Source of the DNA: Candidatus Woesearchaeota archaeon
GTDB lineage: Archaea; Nanobdellota; Nanobdellia; Woesearchaeales; ARS49
Length of the DNA stretch: 8,811 bases
Reading direction: 5' to 3'
Assembly (NCBI GenBank): GCA_019323015.1
Contig: JAHWHY010000020.1
Span: 1 to 8,811 of the forward strand
The translations under genes and the position numbers were made by a program. Shown here piece after piece: positions 1 through 6,058 of this stretch. Every line of letters begins with the position of its first letter. The first letter of the stretch is position 1. Below the pieces are notes generated by a model. That model was not told the DNA's origin. It worked only from the letters and a program-made list of their open reading frames with translations, and did no database searches.

Positions 1-2584
1 TTTCTTTAGATAACTTTTTACGCAGAGTACTATACGCATTTGATACTATTCTTTTAAGACCAGCTACACCAACAGGACTGAAAATATGCATTTCATTGCC
101 GGTGAGCGGATTTACAAGAGGAGTTTCTTCTTTTTGTTCTGTTTTATCAACTTTGTTTATGCTTTGTACTTGTGATTTAGTTATTTTTTTCTCAGTAGCC
201 CCGCGAATAGCAACATATGACCAACCTGTTAGCAAAGCTGCTGCGCCTGCTACAAATGAAAGAGGAACAGATGCATTATTTGTGGCTGCAGTAATCCCTG
301 AAGCAAGCAGCCCTCCTAAAACCGGCCAACCAAGCGCGTTTGTAAGAATTTCCTGGACAGACTTGTGATCATATAAATCACTAAGAGCATAATTTTTAAT
401 CCTGCTAAGCAAACTTGTTTTTTCTTCTGGTGTTTTTTCTTCAACTTTTTCTCCCTGCATTAATTTCTTGACTGTTTCATCAATTGATTTTTGGTCTTTT
501 TCTTGCTGAGCCCATTTTTCCCTTGTTTTCTTCTTTTTACGTGCTACGTAAGCTTCTCCAAGCGCAAAACCCACACCCATTCCTAGTCCGCCTATAAAAT
601 TGCTTCCACTAAGCTTTGTTACTACTGTGTCTGTTATTATTCCAAAGGGGACATTGTATAGAAAGTTAGGGATATTAAAAAAGGAATAATCTGTGTCCTT
701 TGGTTTTTTTGCGATTTTGTTAGTGTTGATTTCAAGCTGAGAATATTCTGGTCTGTTTTGAAAGGCTTTGGGATATCTTTTGCGCAGAGCATCCATTAGT
801 TCTGAGCCAATGCGGTCTTTTCGTTTTTCTGCACGCTCTGCAAGCTTACGAACAGCTTCTTCAATAATATCCTCAACAAAGATATTGTATTTTCTGCCTA
901 TTTTTTTGGCGTGTTCTACATATGCAGGGTGTATAATTTCCGCATACTTCTTCAATTCTTCTCTTATCTCCTGCTTGCTTTTGCCTGAATATTCATCTTT
1001 GGTTTCAAACAAGCCTTCTTTAACTCTTCCGAGCAATCCTTTCTCTCTTCTGCGGGCAATAGACTCAACAATATAATCAACATATTCTGGAGCAAGGCCT
1101 TCTTTCCAGGCAGAATAAGCAATATTGTCTGCGAGTTCATCTTTTATCTTTGCAGGATTTAGCTGATTAATCAGCTGGATATATTTTTGGTATGTTGGGA
1201 AATTTGCCTCTGTTATATTCTGGCTTTGTTCTGTCTCAAGCTCTTTACAGGTTTTTTCTGCAGCTTCTGCCTGGTCAAACTTATCTTTGTATCTTGCCCA
1301 GAGCTCCATCTCTTGTTGTTCAAAATATTCCTCAAAACCGCATTCAGTTGCTAAATCAGATGCTTTGTTGAACTTCTTCCACATCTTTTGGTATTGTTCT
1401 GAATCAGATAAGTCTGAAAGTTTAACAAATTCCTCAAATGAAAATAATTTTAGAGATATTCTCAGCAATTCATCTGAATCTGATTTGCCATGAAATTCTT
1501 TGCTTGAGAGTATGTTTGCCAAGTATTCCCTGTCTTTTGGAGAAAACCTGAACAAGACATTTTTTACTGCCTGCAAGCGATGTTTTCTCGGCACTGTAAG
1601 ATAGCTTTTCATATTATCAATAAGCTCTTCCTGATTTTCAACAGGGCCTTCACAATACTTTAATTGGTCTTTCAAGTATTCAGAAACCTTTCTAAAAAAT
1701 CTATTTTCTGCATTAGCAATACATCTGTAGCCTTCTAAAGTCTCCAGCTCAGAAATATCACAGCATCTTTTCTGCTTTTTAGAAACAAGATTCTTGACAA
1801 GCTCTGCAATAGCTTCAGGATGCTCAAGCTTTTTTCTTTCAGAGGCCTCTTTTACATCATCATAAACATCAGGATCTGGAAAGTCCTTTGTGCCAGTAAC
1901 CATCTGATAAAGAATGACTCCCAGACTGTACAAGTCACGTGCAGGCTCTGCCTCATTCTCTCCAGGAGGAAAATAACCATACGTTCCTGGGCCTGTAATG
2001 CTGTGCTCTGGCAGCACATTGCTAATAGGCATTGACTGCTCAATTAAGGAATGCTCCTGCACAATCTTTGCCAAGCCAAAATCAGAGACTTTGACTTTTC
2101 CATCTTTTGTAATCAGAATATTTGTTGGCTTAAGGTCCTTATGCACAATACCTGCATCATGAGCTGCCTTAAGAGCGTTTTTAATCTGCACTGTCATGCT
2201 GTAAACACTTTCATCATCAACTTTTGTAACATCAAGATGAGAGCCATCAACATATTCCATGACCAGCATGGCAAGAGGCTCATTGCCATTATCATCAAAA
2301 ACGGCAGACTGGTGAAATTCATTGATTTTCCTTATATTTTCATGAGATATTTTTTCCTGTGCTGTAAATTCCTTTTGCAGGGTTGAACCAAGAGAAGGAT
2401 TGTTCTGGCGCAATAACTTCACTGCAAAAGTTTTGCCGTCTTTTTCAGCAGAATAAACAACACCAATACCACCCTCGCCTAGTTTTTCGCCCAATGTATA
2501 ACCGTCAATAGTCCTGCCTGTATAATTCTCAGGGTCTCTTGGAGGTTCTTCTCTTATGCTTAATATGTCTTCTGAGTCACTCAT
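1..2584 (-). CDS. Hanks-type Ser/Thr protein kinase with long C-terminal helical and hydrophobic region (3' end outside window)
   Basis: The frame is open without a stop from ATG at 2584 to the left edge, 861 codons, and continues beyond. Residues about 29-275 form a eukaryotic-like protein kinase domain: glycine loop LGEGGIGVVY (35-44), ATP-anchoring Lys56 in AVK, likely partner Glu72, catalytic loop HKDLKPTN (148-155, Asp150), Mg-binding DFG (168-170), GTYGYFPPGE (200-209) in place of the usual APE end of the activation segment, and Asp217 in RDLYSLGV. The expected catalytic residues are present, so activity is likely. It is a non-RD kinase (Lys149 replaces Arg). Residues about 280-640 look helical and charged and match nothing I recognise. 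Glycine-rich hydrophobic stretches at about 662-680 (followed by KKKK), 752-769 and 775-794 suggest membrane association. The start overlaps the upstream stop by 8 nt (ATGAGTGA), so translation is probably coupled. Substrate unknown. Confidence 0.9.
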   Translation of the reverse strand, partial: MSDSEDILSIREEPPRDPENYTGRTIDGYTLGEKLGEGGIGVVYSAEKDGKTFAVKLLRQNNPSLGSTLQKEFTAQEKISHENIRKINEFHQSAVFDDNGNEPLAMLVMEYVDGSHLDVTKVDDESVYSMTVQIKNALKAAHDAGIVHKDLKPTNILITKDGKVKVSDFGLAKIVQEHSLIEQSMPISNVLPEHSITGPGTYGYFPPGENEAEPARDLYSLGVILYQMVTGTKDFPDPDVYDDVKEASERKKLEHPEAIAELVKNLVSKKQKRCCDISELETLEGYRCIANAENRFFRKVSEYLKDQLKYCEGPVENQEELIDNMKSYLTVPRKHRLQAVKNVLFRFSPKDREYLANILSSKEFHGKSDSDELLRISLKLFSFEEFVKLSDLSDSEQYQKMWKKFNKASDLATECGFEEYFEQQEMELWARYKDKFDQAEAAEKTCKELETEQSQNITEANFPTYQKYIQLINQLNPAKIKDELADNIAYSAWKEGLAPEYVDYIVESIARRREKGLLGRVKEGLFETKDEYSGKSKQEIREELKKYAEIIHPAYVEHAKKIGRKYNIFVEDIIEEAVRKLAERAEKRKDRIGSELMDALRKRYPKAFQNRPEYSQLEINTNKIAKKPKDTDYSFFNIPNFLYNVPFGIITDTVVTKLSGSNFIGGLGMGVGFALGEAYVARKKKKTREKWAQQEKDQKSIDETVKKLMQGEKVEEKTPEEKTSLLSRIKNYALSDLYDHKSVQEILTNALGWPVLGGLLASGITAATNNASVPLSFVAGAAALLTGWSYVAIRGATEKKITKSQVQSINKVDKTEQKEETPLVNPLTGNEMHIFSPVGVAGLKRIVSNAYSTLRKKLSKE

Positions 2585-3314
2585 CTTCTCTGTATATCTC
2601 TCTGACTTTCTCTTCTGCGAATTTTCTTTTTTCTTGGAAAAGTGCTTTTCTTTTATCCATAGATTCTTTATTATATTCAGGGAATAGATGCATCATTTCT
2701 TGAGAAAGCACTGAATTTGTTTTTATAAAGCGCAGATGCGAGACATATGCTTCGCGCGCTATGTCTGCTTTTTCCCATAATTCTTTCTCGGCTTCTATTG
2801 CTGCGGCTAATGTAGGGAATACTCTTCTATATACTTTTCTGCGAAACTCTTTGCTCTCAAGTTCTGTATAAACATTAGATCCTCCTGCAAGATTCACAGC
2901 AGTTTGAGCAAGCCTGCTGTAATGAGCAACTAAAACATCTTTAGTAGTACTGTATTTTATCAGCACGTCTTTTAATATTTCTGCCCAACCCAGATACGCC
3001 TGTGCTATCTCTGTCTTTTCTTTTTGGTCTGATTGTTCTAGCACTAAGGTGCCCAGTTGTGGCAATATGTATTCTTCAATTCTTTCTACTGGTTCAGTTA
3101 GTGGATTAATCATGGTTTCCACATTTTTCCAGTTTTCAATTATGTCTTTTACAGGAAGACTTTCTGAAGCTAAATCAGGATATCTTTCAAGTATCTTTCT
3201 GCCTCCGTGGTCCATATCCCATTTTCTTTCTTCATAAGAATATTTTCTTACAATATACACCAGGCTTGGGTCAAAATCAGATTCTATGTCCATAAATGGT
3301 TTTTCTTCACTCAT
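2577..3314 (-). CDS. helical protein of unknown function in kinase cassette
   Basis: A 245-residue protein that I do not recognise. It has no cysteine, no signal peptide and no membrane segment, and is rich in Glu, Lys and Arg. Most of it reads as alpha helix: about 54-140 is amphipathic, and 155-195 and 215-243 are strongly charged and could form coiled coils. The N-terminal 50 residues are acidic and aromatic. The ATG at 3314 overlaps the stop of the ribbon-helix-helix gene as ATGA, and its own stop lies inside the first codons of the kinase gene, so it is the middle gene of a coupled three-gene operon. This invites the inference that it is a regulator, adaptor or substrate of the kinase; nothing in the sequence proves it. 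Both this gene and the kinase begin ATGAGTGA. Confidence 0.85.
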   Translation of the reverse strand: MSEEKPFMDIESDFDPSLVYIVRKYSYEERKWDMDHGGRKILERYPDLASESLPVKDIIENWKNVETMINPLTEPVERIEEYILPQLGTLVLEQSDQKEKTEIAQAYLGWAEILKDVLIKYSTTKDVLVAHYSRLAQTAVNLAGGSNVYTELESKEFRRKVYRRVFPTLAAAIEAEKELWEKADIAREAYVSHLRFIKTNSVLSQEMMHLFPEYNKESMDKRKALFQEKRKFAEEKVREIYREDE

Positions 3315-3439
3315 TTTAACATCGTATTCACTGCATATTCTATTGCGTGGCTTTTGTTCCTGAACCTACCTTTCTCTATATGTTCAAGTATCTTTAGCAA
3401 AGTCTCTTCATCAATAGAAATACTGATTTTCTTTTTCAT
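3311..3439 (-). CDS. small ribbon-helix-helix (CopG/MetJ-type) DNA-binding regulator
   Basis: A 42-residue protein matching the bare ribbon-helix-helix fold: a basic beta strand KKKISISID (residues 2-10), helix A about 11-25, the turn GRFRNKSHA (24-32) and helix B AIEYAVNTML (32-41). The pattern F-x-N-K/R-S-H-x-I-E-Y-A is typical of archaeal members of this family. Such proteins dimerise, and the paired strands insert into the DNA major groove; most act as repressors, often of their own operon. It is the first gene of the cassette, overlaps the next gene by 4 nt (ATGA), and has a TATA box and short direct repeats just upstream. It is far shorter than usual gene-calling cut-offs and easily missed. 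The family call is confident; the target is inferred to be its own promoter. An antitoxin-like role is possible because small RHH proteins often serve as antitoxins. Confidence 0.85.
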   Translation of the reverse strand: MKKKISISIDEETLLKILEHIEKGRFRNKSHAIEYAVNTMLK

Positions 3440-3445
3440 GCTCCC

Positions 3446-3463
3446 ACTCAGTAATACCCAGTA
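3446..3463. repeat. 10-bp-phased direct repeat, candidate RHH operator
   Basis: On the plus strand actcagta (3446-3453) and acccagta (3456-3463) match at 6 of 8 positions and start exactly 10 bp apart, one helical turn. The pair lies between the TATA box and the ATG of the ribbon-helix-helix gene, across the expected transcription start. RHH dimers commonly bind in tandem to short, phased repeats. Autoregulation is inferred from this placement. Confidence 0.4.
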
Positions 3464-3472
3464 GGAAGCAGA

Positions 3473-3480
3473 TATTTAAA
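3473..3480 (-). promoter_or_regulatory. TATA box of the kinase cassette
   Basis: On the minus strand this reads TTTAAATA, close to the archaeal TATA consensus. Its centre is about 37 bases before the ATG at 3439, predicting transcription from about 3450 and an 11-base leader. No well-spaced Shine-Dalgarno sequence is present (GGGAG lies only one base before the ATG). Confidence 0.5.
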
Positions 3481-3490
3481 AAATTATTTA

Positions 3491-3510
3491 TTATTTCCAT
3501 ATAGAAATAA
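3491..3510. repeat. 20-bp near-perfect palindrome in the divergent promoter region
   Basis: ttatttccatatagaaataa has 7-bp inverted arms (3491-3497 and 3504-3510), and only one base pair breaks full dyad symmetry. It lies between the two divergent TATA boxes, a fitting place for an operator acting on both the cassette and the 106-residue gene. It is AT-rich, so chance is possible. Confidence 0.4.
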
Positions 3511-3536
3511 ATTGTGCCTGAAAAATATGACATAAG

Positions 3537-3545
3537 TTTTATATA
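3537..3545 (+). promoter_or_regulatory. TATA box of the 106-residue protein gene
   Basis: TTTTATATA is centred 27 bases before the ATG at 3568, placing the transcription start at or next to the A of the start codon. This predicts a leaderless mRNA and supports this start over the internal Met at residue 12. Confidence 0.6.
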
Positions 3546-3567
3546 CTTTAAAATCTAGTAAAGTAGC

Positions 3568-3888
3568 ATGATAAAGCATCCTAGAGAGCATTATGAAAGA
3601 ATGATTCAGGAGTTTTCAGATAAGGCACATTATGGAAAAACAGTTCCGTTATATCTTTGTGGAGAGGATTTAAGAGATCAAGGTGTGCAAAACAGGTTAT
3701 ATGAGTACCTATCTAGAAACTCTGAGCGCTTTGGGAAACCCCGGCGCGGCCCTTTTGGTGTTCTCTTTCTTGATTCTGATCATGATCATGTTGCTGAATT
3801 CTTGGATGATCTGTTTGATGAAAACAAAGCAGAAATCTATGAAGCAGTAGAGGATCTAGAACTAGATTGTGTTGGATCATTGATATGA
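3568..3888 (+). CDS. acidic protein of unknown function, 106 residues
   Basis: I do not recognise this protein. It has a charged N-terminal helix (about 5-20), a short hydrophobic strand (VPLYLC, 26-31), a basic patch KPRRG (57-61), a hydrophobic strand GVLFLDSDHDH (64-74) and a strongly acidic helical C terminus (75-100). The alternation of strands and helices suggests a small soluble alpha/beta domain; there is no signal peptide or membrane segment. A TATA box at the leaderless distance and a clear start support a real gene. It is divergent from the kinase cassette, sharing a 128-base control region, and its last 12 bases overlap the end of the convergent subtilase gene, so antisense transcription could couple the two. 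No function is assigned; an acidic DNA-mimic or inhibitor role would be speculation. Confidence 0.75.
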   Translation: MIKHPREHYERMIQEFSDKAHYGKTVPLYLCGEDLRDQGVQNRLYEYLSRNSERFGKPRRGPFGVLFLDSDHDHVAEFLDDLFDENKAEIYEAVEDLELDCVGSLI

Positions 3889-5079
3889 TTCTGCTAATTT
3901 TGTCAGAAAGCTTTTTGCATTAACTACTCCAGAACCTAATGCCTGAGAATATAATTCATCTTCTGATAACCCCATAATCCTGTCCAGCTTTTGCTGCAGA
4001 TCTTCTGCAGTGAGCAACTTGCTGAATTTTTTTGTTTTTTTGCCACACGCTCTTTTAACTGTCTCTTCTTCAATTTCCTCTCTTAGTGCGCTCTTGACTT
4101 TTTCAGCATTCATCTCTGGCTTGTAAGCAGTGTCGCAGAGCACTTGCTTGACCTCTTCTGCAGGAATATCTTCCCCAATACGGTAACCTCGTGCCCTAAG
4201 CAGAGAGACGCCTAATGCAAGAACTCCGGAGACGTGCGGTGTAGCAAAAGAGGTGCCGCTATTTAAGGCATAGGCGCGCCGGTATCTTGATATCTTCTGC
4301 ATGGTTGCTCTGTCAAGCAATCGCTCTAAAAAATGGGGTGCGTCGATAGAAAAAATGTATTCTCCTGGTGCACAGATATCTACCGTCTCATCTAGATTAC
4401 TAAAAATAGAATGCGCCTTGTAGTCATCTACTGATCCTACAGAGATTACTGAATCAAATGCTGCAGGAAATATTTTTCCAATACGGGTATTTCCAGCAGC
4501 AGCAACAAGCAGTTTCCCTTTGTTATAGAACAAATCATCACAGGCTGTTTTAAACAGCGAATGATTATCTATTCCAAAACTGAGATTGATTACATCACAA
4601 TCAAATTCTTCATGAATAGAGAATGCCAGTGCCCTTAAAACATGCTCTAACCGCAGTGTTCCTTGTTTTCCCTTTTTCGTGACTTTAAAAATATACAATA
4701 AGGATTCTGGTGCAACATCAGTGATTATGCCGGCGATTGGCGTGCCGTGAGAAGCTTTGTCATCAAGCAAGTATTTCTTGTCAGGATCTGCAGGGTCATT
4801 TGGGTCAAGAGATTCGCACATCAAAATGTTCCTTCCCTGTTTCAGAGCATCTGTCTCAAGACATGATTCGATTTTGGGATGTGCAGTGCAGCATCCAGAA
4901 TTAATTATCGCTATTCTCGCGCTATTGCCTTGATTCATTTCATGCGCTTTATGCGCACTTATGGATATAACATTTGGAAGTTTGTTTTTTTGTTGTAGAG
5001 TAATGTGGTTTGCTAATATGCGTCTGTTCAGACGCATACCATAAATTTCTTCTCCAATTAAGCTCTGAACTTCTGTCAT
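3877..5079 (-). CDS. subtilisin-family (S8) serine protease homologue with Asp-to-Asn change in the catalytic triad
   Basis: A 400-residue intracellular subtilase; no signal peptide or typical propeptide is seen. The usual landmarks appear in order: the Asp block reads IAIINSG (56-62) with Asn60 where the catalytic Asp belongs, the His block HGTPIAG (111-117, His111), substrate strand INLSFG (164-169), oxyanion Asn197 in AAAGN (193-197), and the Ser block SGTSFATPHVSG (274-285, Ser277). The C-terminal region (about 300-400) is helical and charged, with KKTKKFSK at 347-354. Two of three triad residues remain, so it may be a weak protease, one activated in an unusual way, or a pseudoprotease that still binds peptides. 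The ATG at 5079 is the only in-frame Met before an upstream stop at 5125-5127 and has a TATA box at the leaderless distance. A zinc-ribbon gene lies 59 bases upstream on the same strand. Confidence 0.92.
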   Translation of the reverse strand: MTEVQSLIGEEIYGMRLNRRILANHITLQQKNKLPNVISISAHKAHEMNQGNSARIAIINSGCCTAHPKIESCLETDALKQGRNILMCESLDPNDPADPDKKYLLDDKASHGTPIAGIITDVAPESLLYIFKVTKKGKQGTLRLEHVLRALAFSIHEEFDCDVINLSFGIDNHSLFKTACDDLFYNKGKLLVAAAGNTRIGKIFPAAFDSVISVGSVDDYKAHSIFSNLDETVDICAPGEYIFSIDAPHFLERLLDRATMQKISRYRRAYALNSGTSFATPHVSGVLALGVSLLRARGYRIGEDIPAEEVKQVLCDTAYKPEMNAEKVKSALREEIEEETVKRACGKKTKKFSKLLTAEDLQQKLDRIMGLSEDELYSQALGSGVVNAKSFLTKLAESYQ

Positions 5080-5100
5080 AGAAATAGATAAGATTTCATC

Positions 5101-5110
5101 ATTTAAAAAA
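5101..5110 (-). promoter_or_regulatory. TATA box of the subtilase gene, overlapping a T-run
   Basis: The minus strand reads TTTTTTAAAT, centred 26-27 bases before the ATG at 5079, which predicts leaderless transcription. The same T6 run lies about 30 bases past the zinc-ribbon stop and could serve as its archaeal-type terminator. The subtilase may therefore be transcribed both alone and with the zinc ribbon. Confidence 0.5.
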
Positions 5111-5138
5111 CTTCTCTTTAGTAATCACTGTTTGGTGG

Positions 5139-5288
5139 CTATTCCAGAATCTGACCGCATTTCTTGCACTTGTGGGCTTTTGCTTTATCATCCCATTCAG
5201 TAGTCACACCATAATCTATCTTGGACTTGCACTTTGGGCATTTTGGCTCTAAGTGCTCTGTTGAGTTAAAAAAGAATATAGGTTCCAT
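5139..5288 (-). CDS. small zinc-ribbon protein, 49 residues
   Basis: The frame opens with ATG at 5288, directly after an in-frame TGA, and ends with TAG at 5141-5139. The protein carries two metal-binding knuckles, CPKC (Cys17, Cys20) and CKKC followed by G (Cys41, Cys44), separated by a 20-residue beta hairpin with acidic and Trp residues. This is the standard zinc-ribbon layout of many archaeal transcription- and translation-related small proteins. Nothing else is present apart from an N-terminal FFF stretch (5-7), so it is a stand-alone ribbon acting through protein or nucleic acid contacts. The specific role is unknown. It lies 59 bases before the subtilase on the same strand and may share transcription with it. 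It is short enough to be missed by default gene calling. Confidence 0.8.
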   Translation of the reverse strand: MEPIFFFNSTEHLEPKCPKCKSKIDYGVTTEWDDKAKAHKCKKCGQILE

Positions 5289-5373
5289 TAGTCAAGCTCT
5301 TCATCTAAATAAGTTTTTATTTTTATTCTAAGCTTTATTTTAGTTCACCTTCTGGTTAGAATATAGTATATAT

Positions 5374-5436
5374 ATTGGTCTTTAAGGTATATAAGTCTTT
5401 TTATATAAATTATATAATGATTCTAAAAAGACCAAT
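5374..5436. repeat. 10-bp perfect inverted repeat in the divergent intergenic region
   Basis: attggtcttt (5374-5383) and aaagaccaat (5427-5436) are exact reverse complements separated by 43 very AT-rich bases. The right arm abuts the TATA box of the 196-residue gene, and the left arm lies just before another TATA-like element (ggtatataag, 5386-5395). Each arm occupies the usual BRE/upstream position, consistent with a regulator site or duplicated promoter element rather than a compact RNA hairpin. Confidence 0.45.
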
Positions 5437-5445
5437 CTTTAAAAA
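5437..5445 (+). promoter_or_regulatory. TATA box of the 196-residue protein gene
   Basis: CTTTAAAAA is centred 27 bases before the ATG at 5468, predicting a leaderless transcript. No Shine-Dalgarno sequence precedes the ATG. Further TATA-like stretches at 5386-5395 and 5401-5417 could give alternative starts. Confidence 0.5.
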
Positions 5446-5467
5446 CATCTGGCATTAATAAAACAGC

Positions 5468-6058
5468 ATGACACAAGAAAAACCAGTAATGGGTCCTAAA
5501 GAAAGAGAAGAAGCAGGATTAGAGACCTATGAAACAGGACAATGGGTAAAATTTGCCCTTAATAATACTAACTTTTTCTATGGAACCAGAGGAAACATTG
5601 ACACTGAAAACGGAACAATAGAATTTGACAAACTGACAGAATATGTATACAATGAAAAAGGTTGTGTTCTTGGAAGTATAGATGAACCAACAACATTCAG
5701 GCTTGAAGACATAGCAAGATTCAGAAAAGCAACAAAAGAAGAAGTGGATGCATCAATAGAAAATCAATCAAGATTTTACCAATACTGGGGCAAGTATATT
5801 GCAGTGCAGGATGGAAGCATAACAATACCAGGAAAACTGCACAAAATCACTAATGATTCAATACAATTACTGCCTGTTTTATGCACTCATTGCGGCAAGG
5901 CATACATAGAAACAGAAACGCCAAGAACAATAGCAGCAGATTCAGTTAAATCAATAGCTCCAAGTTCTGAAGAAGAATTAGAGTATTCTGTTAAAAGATT
6001 GGAAGAACAACAGACAAAAGGCGAAGAAAAAGACGAAACAAGCATAATCATGCCTTAA
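5468..6058 (+). CDS. unknown protein with two tandem copies of a small beta-rich unit
   Basis: A 196-residue soluble protein that I do not recognise. Two segments, about 26-95 and 107-175, follow the same plan: a Trp-led strand (WVKFAL at 26; WGKYIAV at 107), a Gly-led strand pair ending in IEF or IQL, a central variable loop, a strand with P-x-T-F/I (PTTF at 74; PRTI at 152), then D-x-I/V-x-x-I/F and an acidic tail (TKEEVD; SEEELE). This suggests an ancient duplication of a small beta-barrel-like domain (inferred). The second loop carries CTHCG (Cys139, Cys142), half a metal knuckle not matched in the first copy, where a single Cys66 is found. The C terminus (165-192) is highly acidic and probably flexible. 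It has its own promoter, and its stop codon overlaps the stop of the DNA polymerase gene on the other strand. Confidence 0.85.
   Translation: MTQEKPVMGPKEREEAGLETYETGQWVKFALNNTNFFYGTRGNIDTENGTIEFDKLTEYVYNEKGCVLGSIDEPTTFRLEDIARFRKATKEEVDASIENQSRFYQYWGKYIAVQDGSITIPGKLHKITNDSIQLLPVLCTHCGKAYIETETPRTIAADSVKSIAPSSEEELEYSVKRLEEQQTKGEEKDETSIIMP

Noticed and set aside
96..2386. Several plus-strand open frames (96-368, 768-1076, 1287-1493, 1820-2035, 2051-2386)
   Set aside because: They all lie antisense to the continuous kinase frame, have no recognisable domains, and look like antisense shadows of a coding strand.
3049..3464. Plus-strand frames at 3049-3237 and 3207-3464
   Set aside because: Antisense to the 245-residue protein and the RHH gene; hydrophobic low-quality translations with no promoter or family match.
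3877..5079. Calling the subtilase a broken pseudogene because of the missing Asp
   Set aside because: The frame is intact over 400 codons, all other motifs are well preserved, and it has a clear promoter, which fits a maintained gene better.
5289..5467. Possible small RNA or tRNA gene in the largest intergenic region
   Set aside because: No cloverleaf, TPsiC-like or compact paired structure was found; the only inverted repeat has a 43-base AT-rich spacer. A CRISPR array is also absent.
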